Assembly: GCA_028386065.3 (NCBI GenBank)
Contig: JAKUCV010001446.1
Location: 124,001-188,000, forward strand
Source: Turnera subulata
Taxonomy: Eukaryota > Streptophyta > Magnoliopsida > Malpighiales > Passifloraceae
Reading direction: 5' to 3'
Length of the DNA stretch: 64,000 bases
The notes below the pieces were generated by a model. That model did not search any database. It saw nothing but the letters and a program-made list of their open reading frames with translations, and was not told the DNA's origin. Position numbers and translations under genes: made by a program. Shown here in pieces: positions 1 to 10,600 of this stretch. Position 1 is the first letter of the stretch, and the number at the start of each line of letters is the position of its first letter.

Positions 1-1775
1 CCGTTAAGCTATTTATTTCCCATATCAAATATCCTTTAAAAAATATAATTACTATGAAGTAATCTTTCTGAAAATTATAACTTTTACATATTTCCAACTA
101 TTCATAAGAAGATTATTACCTAACGTATTTAGTCTCCAAAGATATTTTCATAAAAATTACTTACCATATCATTATTGAAATAACCATAACATATTTATCT
201 TAATTTTCCAAAAATAGTCATATCCCGTATATATATTACCACTTATATCCACAGTGTATATATTAAAGCTATTTACAATATAATAATTTTCTTATATATA
301 AGAGATATAAACCATATCACAATTACCTTAATTTCTCAAAAATAATAATATGTCAAAGTATTTATAATCATGTATATATATATATATATCCAGAATTATA
401 TTTTATATATATTTTATTATTATTATATTTATTATCAATGGACTAGGTCAGATATTAGTCCAACCAATCAGAATGAGCCCAGGTGCACCAAGCCCAGGCC
501 AAGGCCTACACAACAGGCCCAATGGTTGAGCCCACAAGAGCCAGCCCGGACCAAGGCACAAGTCCAGGTCCAAACTGGGTCTCGTCTTGACCCGTCCACA
601 CACCCGTTTGTGAGACGAGTTGCTCACATAGGTAAGCTTCGTCGGCGGCAGCACGGGACGTCGGGCGACGAAGGCAGAGGCGACGCAGGACGGCGCGACC
701 ATGGTGATAGAGAGGAGGTGAGGGCAGCACGACTGTCGTCGTTGGTGGAGGTCGTCGGCTGCAGCAGAGATCGGCGACGAGCTCGGCACGGCTTCGTCAC
801 GCGGCGGCGCTGTTACGGACAGCGAGAAGGCGATGCGACTGGTGGCGACACAGCAGGGGGCGACGGCAGCTGCTGGCCGCAGGAGGTGCGACTCGATGGT
901 GCTGCAGATCAAGACGACGAGCTGCTTCATCGTCGCCAGTTGGTCTCCACGGAACGGCGTCCTGCAGTCGCGACGGGAGGAGGAGAGGAAGATGGCATCG
1001 ACGACTGGGTCTGGTGGCGCGGCTCCGGCGGTGACTCGGGTGGCAGAGGTGGTTCACGAGTAGTGGTGGCTCGGGTGGTATGCCACGGTTCACGCGAGGA
1101 AGAGAAAGGGAAGAAAAGAAGGGAAGATGGGTATGGAGGTGTCTAAAACGACGTGGTATGGGTTGCTAGTGTGAGGTTGTTTTATTATTTTTTCTTTTCT
1201 TTTGCAGGTTTGGTTGCTCAAGAGGTATCTGCAAGTACGGGAAAATGAAGTTGCAGGTGAAGAAATGAAGATGAAGGTGTTGGTGGTTGTGTTTTTGTTT
1301 TTTTTTTTTTTTCTGGTTTTAGGAAGGCAGAAGCTAGGCAGAGAAAGAAAAGAATGAAGAAGAAAAGTATGGTGACATGCAGAAGATGGCGTGAGGATGA
1401 GAGCAGGGAAGAGCAGGGTTACTGGTCATCACAAGCAAAAGCTCACAAGCGCACAGGTAAGTCACAGGCTGCACAGTGGGAGGCGGCTGCGTGACTTAAT
1501 CACGCAGTCGTGTCCCGACCGGACCAGAAAATAACTGTATTACCCCCTTTGTTATTTTCCGGTGTGATTTTTCTGAGAATTCCGGGACCCAAAAAATACC
1601 AACTTAGGTCTGAAAAATCCACGGAAAAATCCCGAGCGCGGGTAAAGCCTCGGTTACGAAAAATGACGCCCGATTTACCTTGAATTAATTACCCAAGATT
1701 AATTCAACGGTAAATCACGGTAAAAAGACTTTTACAGTCCTGGTAAAAATCCAAATTTTTACCCGGGTTGTTACA
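1..1775 (-). repeat. 3' LTR of E1, truncated by the window edge
   Basis: This is the last part of the left LTR; its first base corresponds to base 5605 of the right LTR. It ends with GTTACA at 1770-1775. It contains an AT-rich half (1-440) and a GC-rich block (about 450-1110) followed by purine- and T-rich tracts. Open frames on both strands in the GC-rich block resemble no protein I know and are read as compositional. Confidence 0.88.
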
Positions 1776-1795
1776 GTCTACCCTCCTTAAAAAGA
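1776..1795 (-). other. Polypurine tract of E1
   Basis: On the minus strand this reads CTTTTTAAGGAGGGTAGAC and directly adjoins the LTR start TGTAAC. That is the expected place for the plus-strand primer of an LTR retrotransposon and it fixes the element's orientation. Confidence 0.75.
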
Positions 1796-1917
1796 TTTTC
1801 GTCCCCGAAATTCCGTCTTATCCGTGGGTCCTACCACGGTAAGCTTCTGGTATTCTCTACCAGGTGTCCAAACTCAACATGAGATACCGCTTATACCCTT
1901 AAGCGACATCTCATCCG

Positions 1918-1929
1918 CTTATAAATACC
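1918..1929 (+). promoter_or_regulatory. TATA box of antisense unit 1 in E1
   Basis: CTTATAAATACC lies 33 nt before the start codon at 1962, opposite to the retroelement's own direction. A dyad, GAGATACCGCTTA...TAAGCGACATCTC (about 1880-1911), lies just upstream and could be a protein-binding site. The dyad is seen; the promoter role is inferred. Confidence 0.55.
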
Positions 1930-1961
1930 AAACCTCATAACTGAGACACTCACTCTCAGCC

Positions 1962-2339
1962 ATGGACTCTCCACTCCGATCTCGAACTACCTCAGACTCC
2001 GAGAACAATAGCTATATCGGTGGCACTACTTTCCCGACAAGCTCTGATGAAGAACCTCCAAAGAAGTGGTTTAAGACAAACGTCATCGGCCTGAAAGAGC
2101 ACATGGTCGTCTCCAGCAGACGGCGAAAGAAGCGTGCTCCCAAAGAAGCTGAGGATAGGATGGGCAAGGCAACTGCTGAAAGCAGCACTCCGCATCAGAC
2201 ACTGACGCAGCTGAACGTCTCACTGAAGAATATCAGCTCGGCGGTGATGCAGATAGAACTGGCGTGCGCGGAACTCATCCCTCACATGAAAAACGTCCAG
2301 AAACTTGTAAAAGACTTAGAGAAGCAAGTAGCTCCATAG
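1962..2339 (+). CDS. Antisense ORF 1 of E1: small basic/coiled-coil protein of unknown function
   Basis: This 125-residue frame runs opposite to the retrotransposon. It starts at an ATG in a strong plant context (CAGCCATGG), shortly after a TATA box, and is followed by A/T-rich sequence with AATAAA-like signals at about 2367-2385. Residues 1-35 are Ser/Thr-rich. A basic cluster RRRKKR near residue 53 could be a nuclear localisation signal. The last 50 residues are Leu/Val-rich and look coiled-coil forming. I do not recognise the family. Some Tat-lineage Ty3/gypsy elements are known to carry antisense ORFs, so this may be analogous. It could also be a captured host sequence. Intactness, start context and promoter argue against a chance frame. 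Confidence 0.5.
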   Translation: MDSPLRSRTTSDSENNSYIGGTTFPTSSDEEPPKKWFKTNVIGLKEHMVVSSRRRKKRAPKEAEDRMGKATAESSTPHQTLTQLNVSLKNISSAVMQIELACAELIPHMKNVQKLVKDLEKQVAP

Positions 2340-3147
2340 ACTTCTTCTCCTGTTGTAAAAACGTTATAAAATAAATAAAATAAGTTTCCTTTTTAAATCA
2401 AAATCTCTTGTTTAACAGAAAATCAAAGTATCTCAAAGCAGATTAAAAATCAGCAATAAGGATATAAATCAAACATAAAGAAATTAAAAACAACACTCGT
2501 TTAACAAAATCAAAACATAAAGAAGTTAAACAAAATATATTTCCATGATCGGTGCTCGTATCGGACGTAAACACCCTCGAACCCAAGAAACGTGACATAC
2601 GGAGCTAACGGTGACGTCGATTCCCTCGTGATAAAGATATCCGTTAACTCGTAAGGTGATGATTACGAGGACGTCCTGTGTCCCTCGAAAGAAACGTACC
2701 CACTTGTTCACAAATTCCGCATAAGCCAAAAACGTCTATCAAGTCTAGTATCCCTCCACGATGTCCGAACAGCTGTAAGCTTGTCGCACATGCGCTCTAC
2801 TCGAGGTGTGGTCCCATCCATCTAGCCACAACGGTCACGGATGCATGTGAAAAAAGATACAAGAAAATATAGTAAAACCATGAAAAGAAAGGACAAGATA
2901 GCCAGGGCATTAGAAAATCGTAAGGTGGAAAAGGGGTTGAAAAACACTGGCATTTGTAGCCCGAAAAACGCATAAAGTAACGAAGCAATAAATGAAGCAA
3001 CGACAAAATTTTCAAAAACAACACCTTGAAAACGATTTGGAGCTTTGTGAAGGGAATCTGCTTTTCCCATCACCGAAAAATCCGTTAGACCTTCCCGGAA
3101 TAGGTGGGGTCTAAACTTGGGAAAACAAAACGGTAAATTTTTTTTTC

Positions 3148-3157
3148 TATAAAAGGC
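3148..3157 (+). promoter_or_regulatory. TATA box of antisense unit 2 in E1
   Basis: CTATAAAAGG occurs after a T-run and about 107 nt before the ATG at 3264, implying a leader of roughly 75-85 nt. It faces the same way as antisense unit 1. Confidence 0.5.
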
Positions 3158-3263
3158 AAAACAACGGAAAGCAAAAACCACAACGCATCTTAAAGCAAAC
3201 AAAACGCGAAGTAACAAAACCACAATTCTCAGAAAAACAACACACCAACGCGTCCAAAACACG

Positions 3264-3947
3264 ATGCCTGCTCCATCATCCGTCTTCTTCGTCGAAGGTG
3301 CCAACCTAGGCAGAAGAAATTGGCTGGCCTACAGCATGATCAACGAACGCCCAGAAGAGCTACCGAACGAGCTCGGCAGAATGCCCCGTCTGGTCTTTGT
3401 CGATGAACTCTACTCGTCCAGATTCTTCGTCACTCCCATGGAAGAGACGTTCTTCCTGGAGGACCATGGCACTCTGAGGACCTCCTACTACGGCTCGGCA
3501 AACTCCGTCATGTTTTTCATCTCTGAAAGACTTCAGGAGTTCAACCTAGATTCCACTTGCCAATCCCTGGAGTAAGGCGCCTACTACCAGCTCTCGATGA
3601 CGGCCCAAAGCGTGCCCAGAATGACTCAATTACCTCCAACTTGGCCAAAGGCCCGACTACTGGTGTGGAACTGTAGAGGAGTCGCTAGGCATTCCCAGGA
3701 GTTCTCGCGTATCCTGAGGGACCTGAAGAACCAATACAAACCAAACATGGTTCTTCTCACGGAGACCCAGTGGCAGCCTGAAGACGATCACGGTCTCATC
3801 CCACTCTGGTTCCCTGCAGCAAACCGGTTCTAGCTTCCTGGCCAGAACAATGCAGGCGGCATGTGGTTCTCGTGGAGCGACAGGATAACGGTCAACATCA
3901 ACAAAGACCCCAACAGCTTCAGGGTCAACATCGTGCCGAGAAGATGA
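3264..3947 (+). pseudogene. Antisense ORF 2 of E1: unknown N-terminus plus truncated EEP endonuclease domain
   Basis: A single reading frame runs from ATG 3264 to TGA 3945-3947, interrupted by TAA at 3573-3575 and TAG at 3831-3833. The first 103 codons encode a protein I do not recognise. From about 3640 the frame resembles the N-terminal part of the endonuclease/exonuclease/phosphatase fold used by plant LINEs: the WNCRGV motif (catalytic Asn), then LLTETQW (catalytic Glu), and after the TAG a glycine-rich MWFSWSD strand. The domain stops well before the SDH catalytic motif, so it could not be an active nuclease. An AT-rich 3' region with ATAAA-like signals follows 3950. The strand is opposite to the element's transcription. 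It may be a captured, decayed gene, two short genes, or a readthrough protein. Confidence 0.5.
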
Positions 3948-4203
3948 ATGTATTTTTATTTTTATAAAATATCAATGTAATATTTCTGTTTGTAATGAAA
4001 ATATTAGTATTATTAATAATATTTATATTTCCGCTTATTTATGGCATCATTTACCTCTCATGTGAATGTTCTGCGACAGTTGGCGTCCCTTGACTGGATC
4101 CATAATGCACTAACTAAATGATATAAAATAATAAACAAATGGAGCGAACTATGCAAACAAGATCAACAAACACACAAGGACTACCAAACAAGACCTAAAG
4201 CCC

Positions 4204-4215
4204 GCTCCGCTACCA
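4204..4215 (-). other. Primer binding site of E1
   Basis: The minus strand reads TGGTAGCGGAGC, three bases from the LTR end. It is close to the initiator-tRNA-Met type site TGGTATCAGAGC used by many plant LTR elements, with two differences. Confidence 0.7.
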
Positions 4216-4218
4216 AAT

Positions 4219-7200
4219 TGAAACGCCCCGACACGTATTTACTGTACACAATAAACACGTGCCGGAACTGTGACGACCCAACCAAAACAAGCCCAGCATA
4301 CAGTGTATACAACAGATATTCGGGCTTAACAGCCCAAAATAAAAACAATGATAACATCATATCCGGCCCAACGGCCCAACAATAGTAAAAATAATGCACA
4401 ACGGAAGACTTAATAACTCACGAGACACTGTATGCGACACATGATGCAAACTATGGATCCGAGCCCTGTCCAAAGGATAACGCCGCAGCCTGTCTGGAAT
4501 GCACCAAACCTGTACCACAAATAACTCATCCTACGGGATGAAAGCCCGCAGGTGAGGGGTGAGTCCGAAGTGCTCACCGACGAAGGATAGACAATCAATA
4601 TGCAACACTACAATTACTCAAGGTAAAAAACAAGCACAACAGTCAAACCGAAAGACAAGACCCAAAACCGGTCCGAGACCAAAAAGACTCAAATAAAATC
4701 CAATTTCCAATTTTATCTTTCCGGGCCCCGTAACGGATAAGCTAGAGGTCAGACCTGGTTCTCAACATATTTCGGGTGCCAGACCAAATCCAAGAGAACC
4801 CAGGGATCGACATCCCAAAAATACGAACCCAGGGATAGACATCCCAAAAATAATCACGGGATAGACATCCCAAGCATAGACATGCTTATCACAAGTAACC
4901 CAGGTCATGGCCACCACAAAATAGTCTTAAAACATCGAGTCGTACCACTACTTACCACGTGACAAATATATTATCGTCATCAAAACCAAATCACAGGGAT
5001 CAACATCCCTAACCAAAATCCCGGGATAGACATCCCTATCCAAATCCAAGGATCGACATCCTGATCATAATTCATTAATTAATCCATTATCTGTTGTACC
5101 AAAAAGACTCAAGATCAACATCCAAATACCAACCAAGATACTCGGATAAACATCCCGACAACAATCAAAACAAATGCAACACCAACAGAGCAATAATCAT
5201 CAAACACAATAACCGAGTAATACAGGCACATATTGAAGGAAATCCATCCTCACCTTGGCCGATTACTCAACTCCGGAGACAATGACCGGTCCCAAGCCGG
5301 CTCCTCGGGAAACTGCCCGATATCATAACCTACACAACAAAACAATATACTCACATAAATGCACATAATCGGTTTGCTATGATGCCAATACTGCGAAATA
5401 ACCCATCCCGGTTCATATCCTTTATTATGATTTTTTACCATAGTTAAACCTTTTTCCGAAAATAATATATCGTACGTATATCCGAATATTACTTCGGTAC
5501 CATACTTTAATTAAAACTCTTTTCAAAATATTTTACATGAGTATTTATATTCTTTCCCAAAAGAAAATATTTACCGTAAATATATATGTTTTCCAAAATA
5601 ATTTCCGTTAAGCTATTTATTTCCCATATCAAATATCCTTTAAAAAATATAATTACTATGAAGTAATCTTTCTGAAAATTATAACTTTTACATATTTCCA
5701 ACTATTCATAAGAAGATTATTACCTAACGTATTTAGTCTCCAAAGATATTTTCATAAAAATTACTTACCATATCATTATTGAAATAACCATAACATATTT
5801 ATCTTAATTTTCCAAAAATAGTCATATCTCGTATATATATTACCACTTATATCCACAGTGTATATATTAAAGCTATTTACAATATAATAATTTTCTTATA
5901 TATAAGAGATATAAACCATATCACAATTACCTTAATTTCTCAAAAATAATAATATGTCAAAGTATTTATAATCATGTATATATATATATATCCAGAATTA
6001 TATTTTATATATATTTTATTATTATTATATTTATTATCAATGGACTAGGTCAGATATTAGTCCAACCAATCAGAATGAGCCCAGGTGCACCAAGCCCAGG
6101 CCAAGGCCTACACAACAGGCCCAATGGTTGAGCCCACAAGAGCCAGCCCGGACCAAGGCACAAGTCCAGGTCCAAACTGGGTCTCGTCTTGACCCGTCCA
6201 CACACCCGTTTGTGAGACGAGTTGCTCACATAGGTAAGCTTCGTCGGCGGCAGCACGGGACGTCGGGCGACGAAGGCAGAGGCGACGCGGGACGGCGCGA
6301 GCATGGCGATAGAGAGGAGGTGAGGGCGGCACGACTGTCGTCGTTGGTGGAGGTCGTCGGCTGCAGCAGAGATCGGCGACGAGCTCGGCACGGCTTCGTC
6401 AGGCGGCGGCGCTGTTACGGACAGCGAGAAGGCGACGCGACTGGTGGCGACAAAGCAGGGGGCGGCGGCAGCTGCTCGCCGTAAGAGGTGCGACTCGATG
6501 GTGCTGCAGATCAAGACGGCGAGCTGCTTCATCGTCGCCGGTTGGTCTCCACGGAACGGCTCCGGCGGTGACTCGGGTGGCAGAGGTGGTTCACGAGTAG
6601 TGGTGGCTCGGGTGGTATGCCACGGTTCACGCGAGGAAGAGAAAGAGAAGAAAAGAAGGGAAGATGGGTATGGAGGTGTCCAAAACGATGTGGTATGGGT
6701 TGCTAGTGTGTGGTTGTTTTATTATTTTTTTCTTTTCTTTTGCAGGTTTGGTTGCTTAAGAGGTATCTGCAAGTACAGGAAAATGAAGTTGCAGGTGAAG
6801 AAATGAAGATGAAGGTGTTGGTGGTTGTGTTTTTGTTTTTTTTTTTTTCTAGTTTTAGGAAGGCAAAAGCTAGGCAGAGAAAGAAAAGAATGAAGAAGAA
6901 AAGTATGGTGACATGCAGAAGATGGCGTGAGGATGAGAGCAGGGAAGAGCAGGGTCACGGGTCATCATAGGCAAAAGCTCACAAGCGCACAGGTAAGTCA
7001 CAGGCTGCACAGTGGGAGGCGGCTGCGTGACTCAATCACGCAGTCGTGTCCCGACCGAACCAGAAAATAACTGTAATACCCCCTTTGTTATTTTCCGGTG
7101 TGATTTTTCCGAGAATTCCGGGACCCGAAAAATACCAACTTAGGTCCGTAAAATCCACGTAAAAATACCGAGCGCGGGTAAAGCCTCGGTTACGAAAAAC

Positions 7201-7311
7201 GACGCCCGATTTACCTTGAATTAATTACCCAAGATTAATTCAACGGTAAATAACGGTAAAAAGACTTTTACAGTCCCGGTAAAAATTCAAATTTTTACCC
7301 GGGCTGTTACA
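4219..7311 (-). repeat. 5' LTR of E1 (3093 bp)
   Basis: This is the complete LTR, bounded by TGAAACG at 4219 and GTTACA at 7306-7311 on the plus strand. Segments on the plus strand are: conserved terminal 0.5 kb; a zone of repeated short hairpins (4803-5155); AT-rich sequence (5450-6040); a GC-rich block (6050-6620); T- and purine-rich tracts; and a conserved 250-bp end with repeated regulatory-looking CGGTAAA words. A solo relative lies at 52765-55109. Confidence 0.88.
4803..5155. repeat. Array of short covarying hairpins inside the E1 LTR
   Basis: About nine copies of a stem-loop GGGAT-(A/C)(G/A)AC-ATCCC occur at 4803, 4832, 4858, 4872, 4995, 5023, 5049, 5113 (weak) and 5144. The stem letters change together: AAGCAT/ATGCTT at 4872-4887, AGGGAT/ATCCCT at 4995-5010, AGGAT/ATCCT at 5049-5062. 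The four-base loop stays AGAC, CGAC, CAAC or AAAC. Spacers are unrelated and of irregular length. Function unknown. Confidence 0.8.
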
Positions 7312-7316
7312 TGACA

Positions 7317-7514
7317 GGTCATTGATCACGGACATGCCGTACCGCGAAGCACTTGGTAAAACTTTACCAATCATCTTTGAAAGGAAAAAATAAAGTTGAT
7401 GAAACAAATTTTGTTCAAGATGATGACCAAGATGCTGCCTTCCACTCCGGCTCATATTTCGATGATTATCTTGCTGATCCAGAAGAAGTAAGCAAGAAAA
7501 TGAAGCAAAAATAA
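7317..7514 (+). pseudogene. copia A Gag, C-terminal fragment
   Basis: The frame reads GH*SRTCRT, the second half of a CCHC zinc knuckle (the usual Trp replaced by stop TGA at 7323), then a Lys-rich segment and an acidic tail, ending in TAA at 7512-7514. The first half of the knuckle is missing because E1 inserted exactly here. Roughly 145 nt of T-rich non-coding sequence separates Gag from Pol, a spacer that could act as an intron or leader. Confidence 0.75.
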
Positions 7515-7659
7515 TCTTGTTGTCTGTTTCCTTGTATTTTACATTTATGTTCTTATCTGTTGTTTATTTCTATTAATGTTCTTAATGTTCTTTTAATTTG
7601 GAATAAATTTCAGTTCAATATTACTTTCTTATGCATCTTTTATTTTCTTTTATGAAGAT

Positions 7660-10600
7660 ATGGACATTCAACTATATGGTTCCAAGAACAATGACTCTGA
7701 TATTTGTCTAGCAGACAGTGCAACTACTCATTCCGTATTTAATAAATGAAAATATTTCTTTACTTTGAAATTTGAAAAGGCATATGTTAGTACAATCTCT
7801 GGTAGTACATAAATAATTAAAGGCTCCGGAAGAGCTCAAATTCTACTACCAAAGGGAACAAAAATAATCATCGAAAATGCTTTGTTCTCTTCAAAGTCTC
7901 AAAGAAATCTGTTGAGTTTTAAGGATATCCGTTTAAATGGATATCAAATTGAGACTATGAATGAAAGAGATGCTGAATATCTCTATATTACAAAAATTAC
8001 CACTACAGGTAACAAACAAATTGTGGAAAAATTACCTGTATTATCTTTTGGATTGTACTACACAAATATTCGAGTCATTGAAAATTATTATACCCAGCCA
8101 GAAGCTGGCACCAGCCTGAAGCTGACTAATGAGTTGAAAATTTGGCATGACCGGTTGGGCCATCCCGGATCAATAATGATGCGCCGAATTATTGAAAATT
8201 CATTTGGTCATCGATTGAAAAACCAGAAGATTTTTCAATCTATTGAATTTTCATGTGCTGCTTGTTCACAAGGAAAATTAATTATCCGGCCTTCATATGA
8301 TAAGGTTGGTTCTGAATCACCAACATTTTTAGAAAGAATTCAGGGAGATATTTGTGGACCTATACATCCACCGTGTGGACCATTTAGATATTTTATGGTT
8401 TTAATTGATGTATCAACTAGATGGTCCCATGTGTGCCTGTTGTCCTCACGCAATTTGGCGTTTGCGTGCTTATTATCACAATTGATCAAATTGCGGGCAC
8501 ACTTCCCTGATCAAACAATTAAAACTATACGTCTTGATAATGCTGCTGAATTCACCTCTAAGGCTTTTAATGACTATTGTATGTCAGTTGGAATTGTGGT
8601 TGAACATCCTGTAGCTCATGTTCATACCCAAAACGGTCTAGCAGAATCGTTGATTAAATGCCTTCAGTTGATTGCGAGGCCATTATTGATGAGATGCAAA
8701 CTCCCCATTACTGCTTGGGGACATGCTATTTTGCATGCAGCAAACTTGTGCGCATCAGGCCAATAAGCTGTCACAAGCTCTCCCTCATTCAATTGGTTCA
8801 TGGTCACGAACCTAATATCTCCCATCTTCGGACCTTTGGTTGTGCAGTATATGTGCCAATTGCTCCACCACAGCGAACTAAAATGGGTCCTCAAAGAATA
8901 TTGGGAATATATGTTGGATATGAATATCCATCAATTATAAAATATTTGGAACCAACAACTGGTGATTTATTTACAGCAAGATTTGCTGACTGTCATTTTG
9001 ATGAAAATGTTTATCCAATATTAGGGGAAGTAAATAAGCAGCTGGATAAAGAAATTAAATAGAATGCTATATCATTATCAAGCCTTGATCCTCAAACAAA
9101 TCAGTGTGAACTTGAAGTTTAAAAGAAAATTCATTTGCAAAATATAGCATATCAATTGCCAGACGCTTTTACTGATATAGTGACCAAATCTCATGTACCA
9201 GCTGTAAATACTCCTGCTAGAATTGATGTCCCCGAAGGATAAATAAAGATTGAAAATGAATCTAAAGTACGCCAGAAGCGTGGCTGACCACTCGGTTCCA
9301 AAGATAAAAATCCTCGACAAAGAAAAAGAGCAAAGATACAAGATGGCCCCAACGAGGTAATAAAACCTCCTGCAGAGGTTCAAATTGATAATCCTCTAGA
9401 AGAGGATCCTGACATAAATTGTAATGTTCCAGAAGTAACTCAGGTACCTAAAATAAGTCAAAATGATGAGATTTCAATCAACTATATTATGTCAGGAACA
9501 AGATGGAACTGATGTGAAATAACCGTCGACGGAATTTTTGCATATAATGTAGCGCTAAATATTATGGAAGGAAATGATTATCATGAGCCTAAATCAATTG
9601 ATGAATGCCGAAAAAGAAATGATTGGCCAAAATGGAGAGACGTAATTAAGGCTGAGTTAGACTCGCTCATGAAGCGAGAAGTTTTGGGGCCTGTAGTCCC
9701 AACACCTGATGGTATAAAACCGGTCGGTTACAAATGGGTATTTGTGCGGAAAAGAAATGAGAAAAATAAAATAGTGAGATATAAAGCACGGCTTGTCGCA
9801 CAAGGTTTTACCCAACGACCTGGTATTGATTATGAGGAGACATACTCCCCTGTGGTGGATGCAACAACTTTTCGGTATCTAATTAGTTTGGCAGTACATG
9901 AAAAATTAGAAATGCGTTTAATGGATGTTGTTACAGCCTATCTCTACGGACCTATAAGCCATGATATATACATAAGAGTCCCTAAAGGACTCAAGTTGCC
10001 CGATCGAAGCAACTAATTCCCGGGATATATACTCAATTAAATTGAAAAGATCTTTATATGGCTTGAAGCAATCTGGACATATGTGGTATAATCGTCTCAA
10101 TGAATACTTGGTAAAAGAAGGTTTCAAAAATGATTCCATATGTCCATGTGTTTTTATTAAAAGGTCCATACATGAATATGTCATCATTGTTGTTTATGTT
10201 GATGATTTAAATATTATTGGAACTCCTGAAGAAGTTTCCAAAGCTGTGCATTGTTTAAAGAAAGAATTTGAAATGAAAGACCTTGGAAAGACAAAACTCT
10301 GTCTAGGTCTTCAAATTGCACATTTAGAAAATGGGATCTTTGTCTATCAGACATATTATACCGAGAAGGTTTTGAAAAGATTTTATATGGACAAAGCGCA
10401 TCCAACAAGTACCCCGATGGTTGTGAGGTCGCTTGATCAAAAGAAAGATATTTTTAGACCTCGAGAAGATAATGAAGAAATTCTTGGTCCGGAAGTACCA
10501 TATCTCAGCGCGATTGGAGCTTTAGTGTATCTTGCTACTAATACAAGACCTGATGTATCTTTTGCTGTTAGTTTACTAGCAAGATATAGTTCTGCCCCAA

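Larger units (their letters stand above)
1..7311 (-). mobile_element. Non-autonomous LTR retrotransposon E1 (LARD-like), reverse orientation
   Basis: Bases 1-1775 and 5605-7311 are near-identical direct repeats, the main difference being a 65-bp indel at 959-1023 present only in the left copy. Both end in GTTACA. On the minus strand the LTR reads TGTAAC...TTTCA. A primer-binding-site-like sequence adjoins the 4219 edge and a polypurine tract (minus strand) adjoins the 1775 edge, so the element is transcribed right to left. The LTR is 3093 bp and the interior only 2443 bp. I see no gag, protease, RT, RNase H or integrase in the interior, so it must depend on enzymes from elsewhere. The high LTR similarity implies a recent insertion. 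The right flank reads straight into a copia gag zinc knuckle. Confidence 0.88.

Noticed and set aside
448..930. 160-codon frame in the E1 LTR (minus), repeated at 6050-6532
   Set aside because: The GC-rich LTR block gives long open frames on both strands at once, the codon content looks compositional, and no family is recognised; the repeat exists only because the LTR is duplicated.
2822..3304. 160-codon minus-strand frame in the E1 interior, mostly hydrophobic
   Set aside because: It lies antisense to the promoter and leader of antisense unit 2; its Phe/Leu/Val richness is what A-rich plus-strand DNA gives, and it does not resemble Gag or Env.
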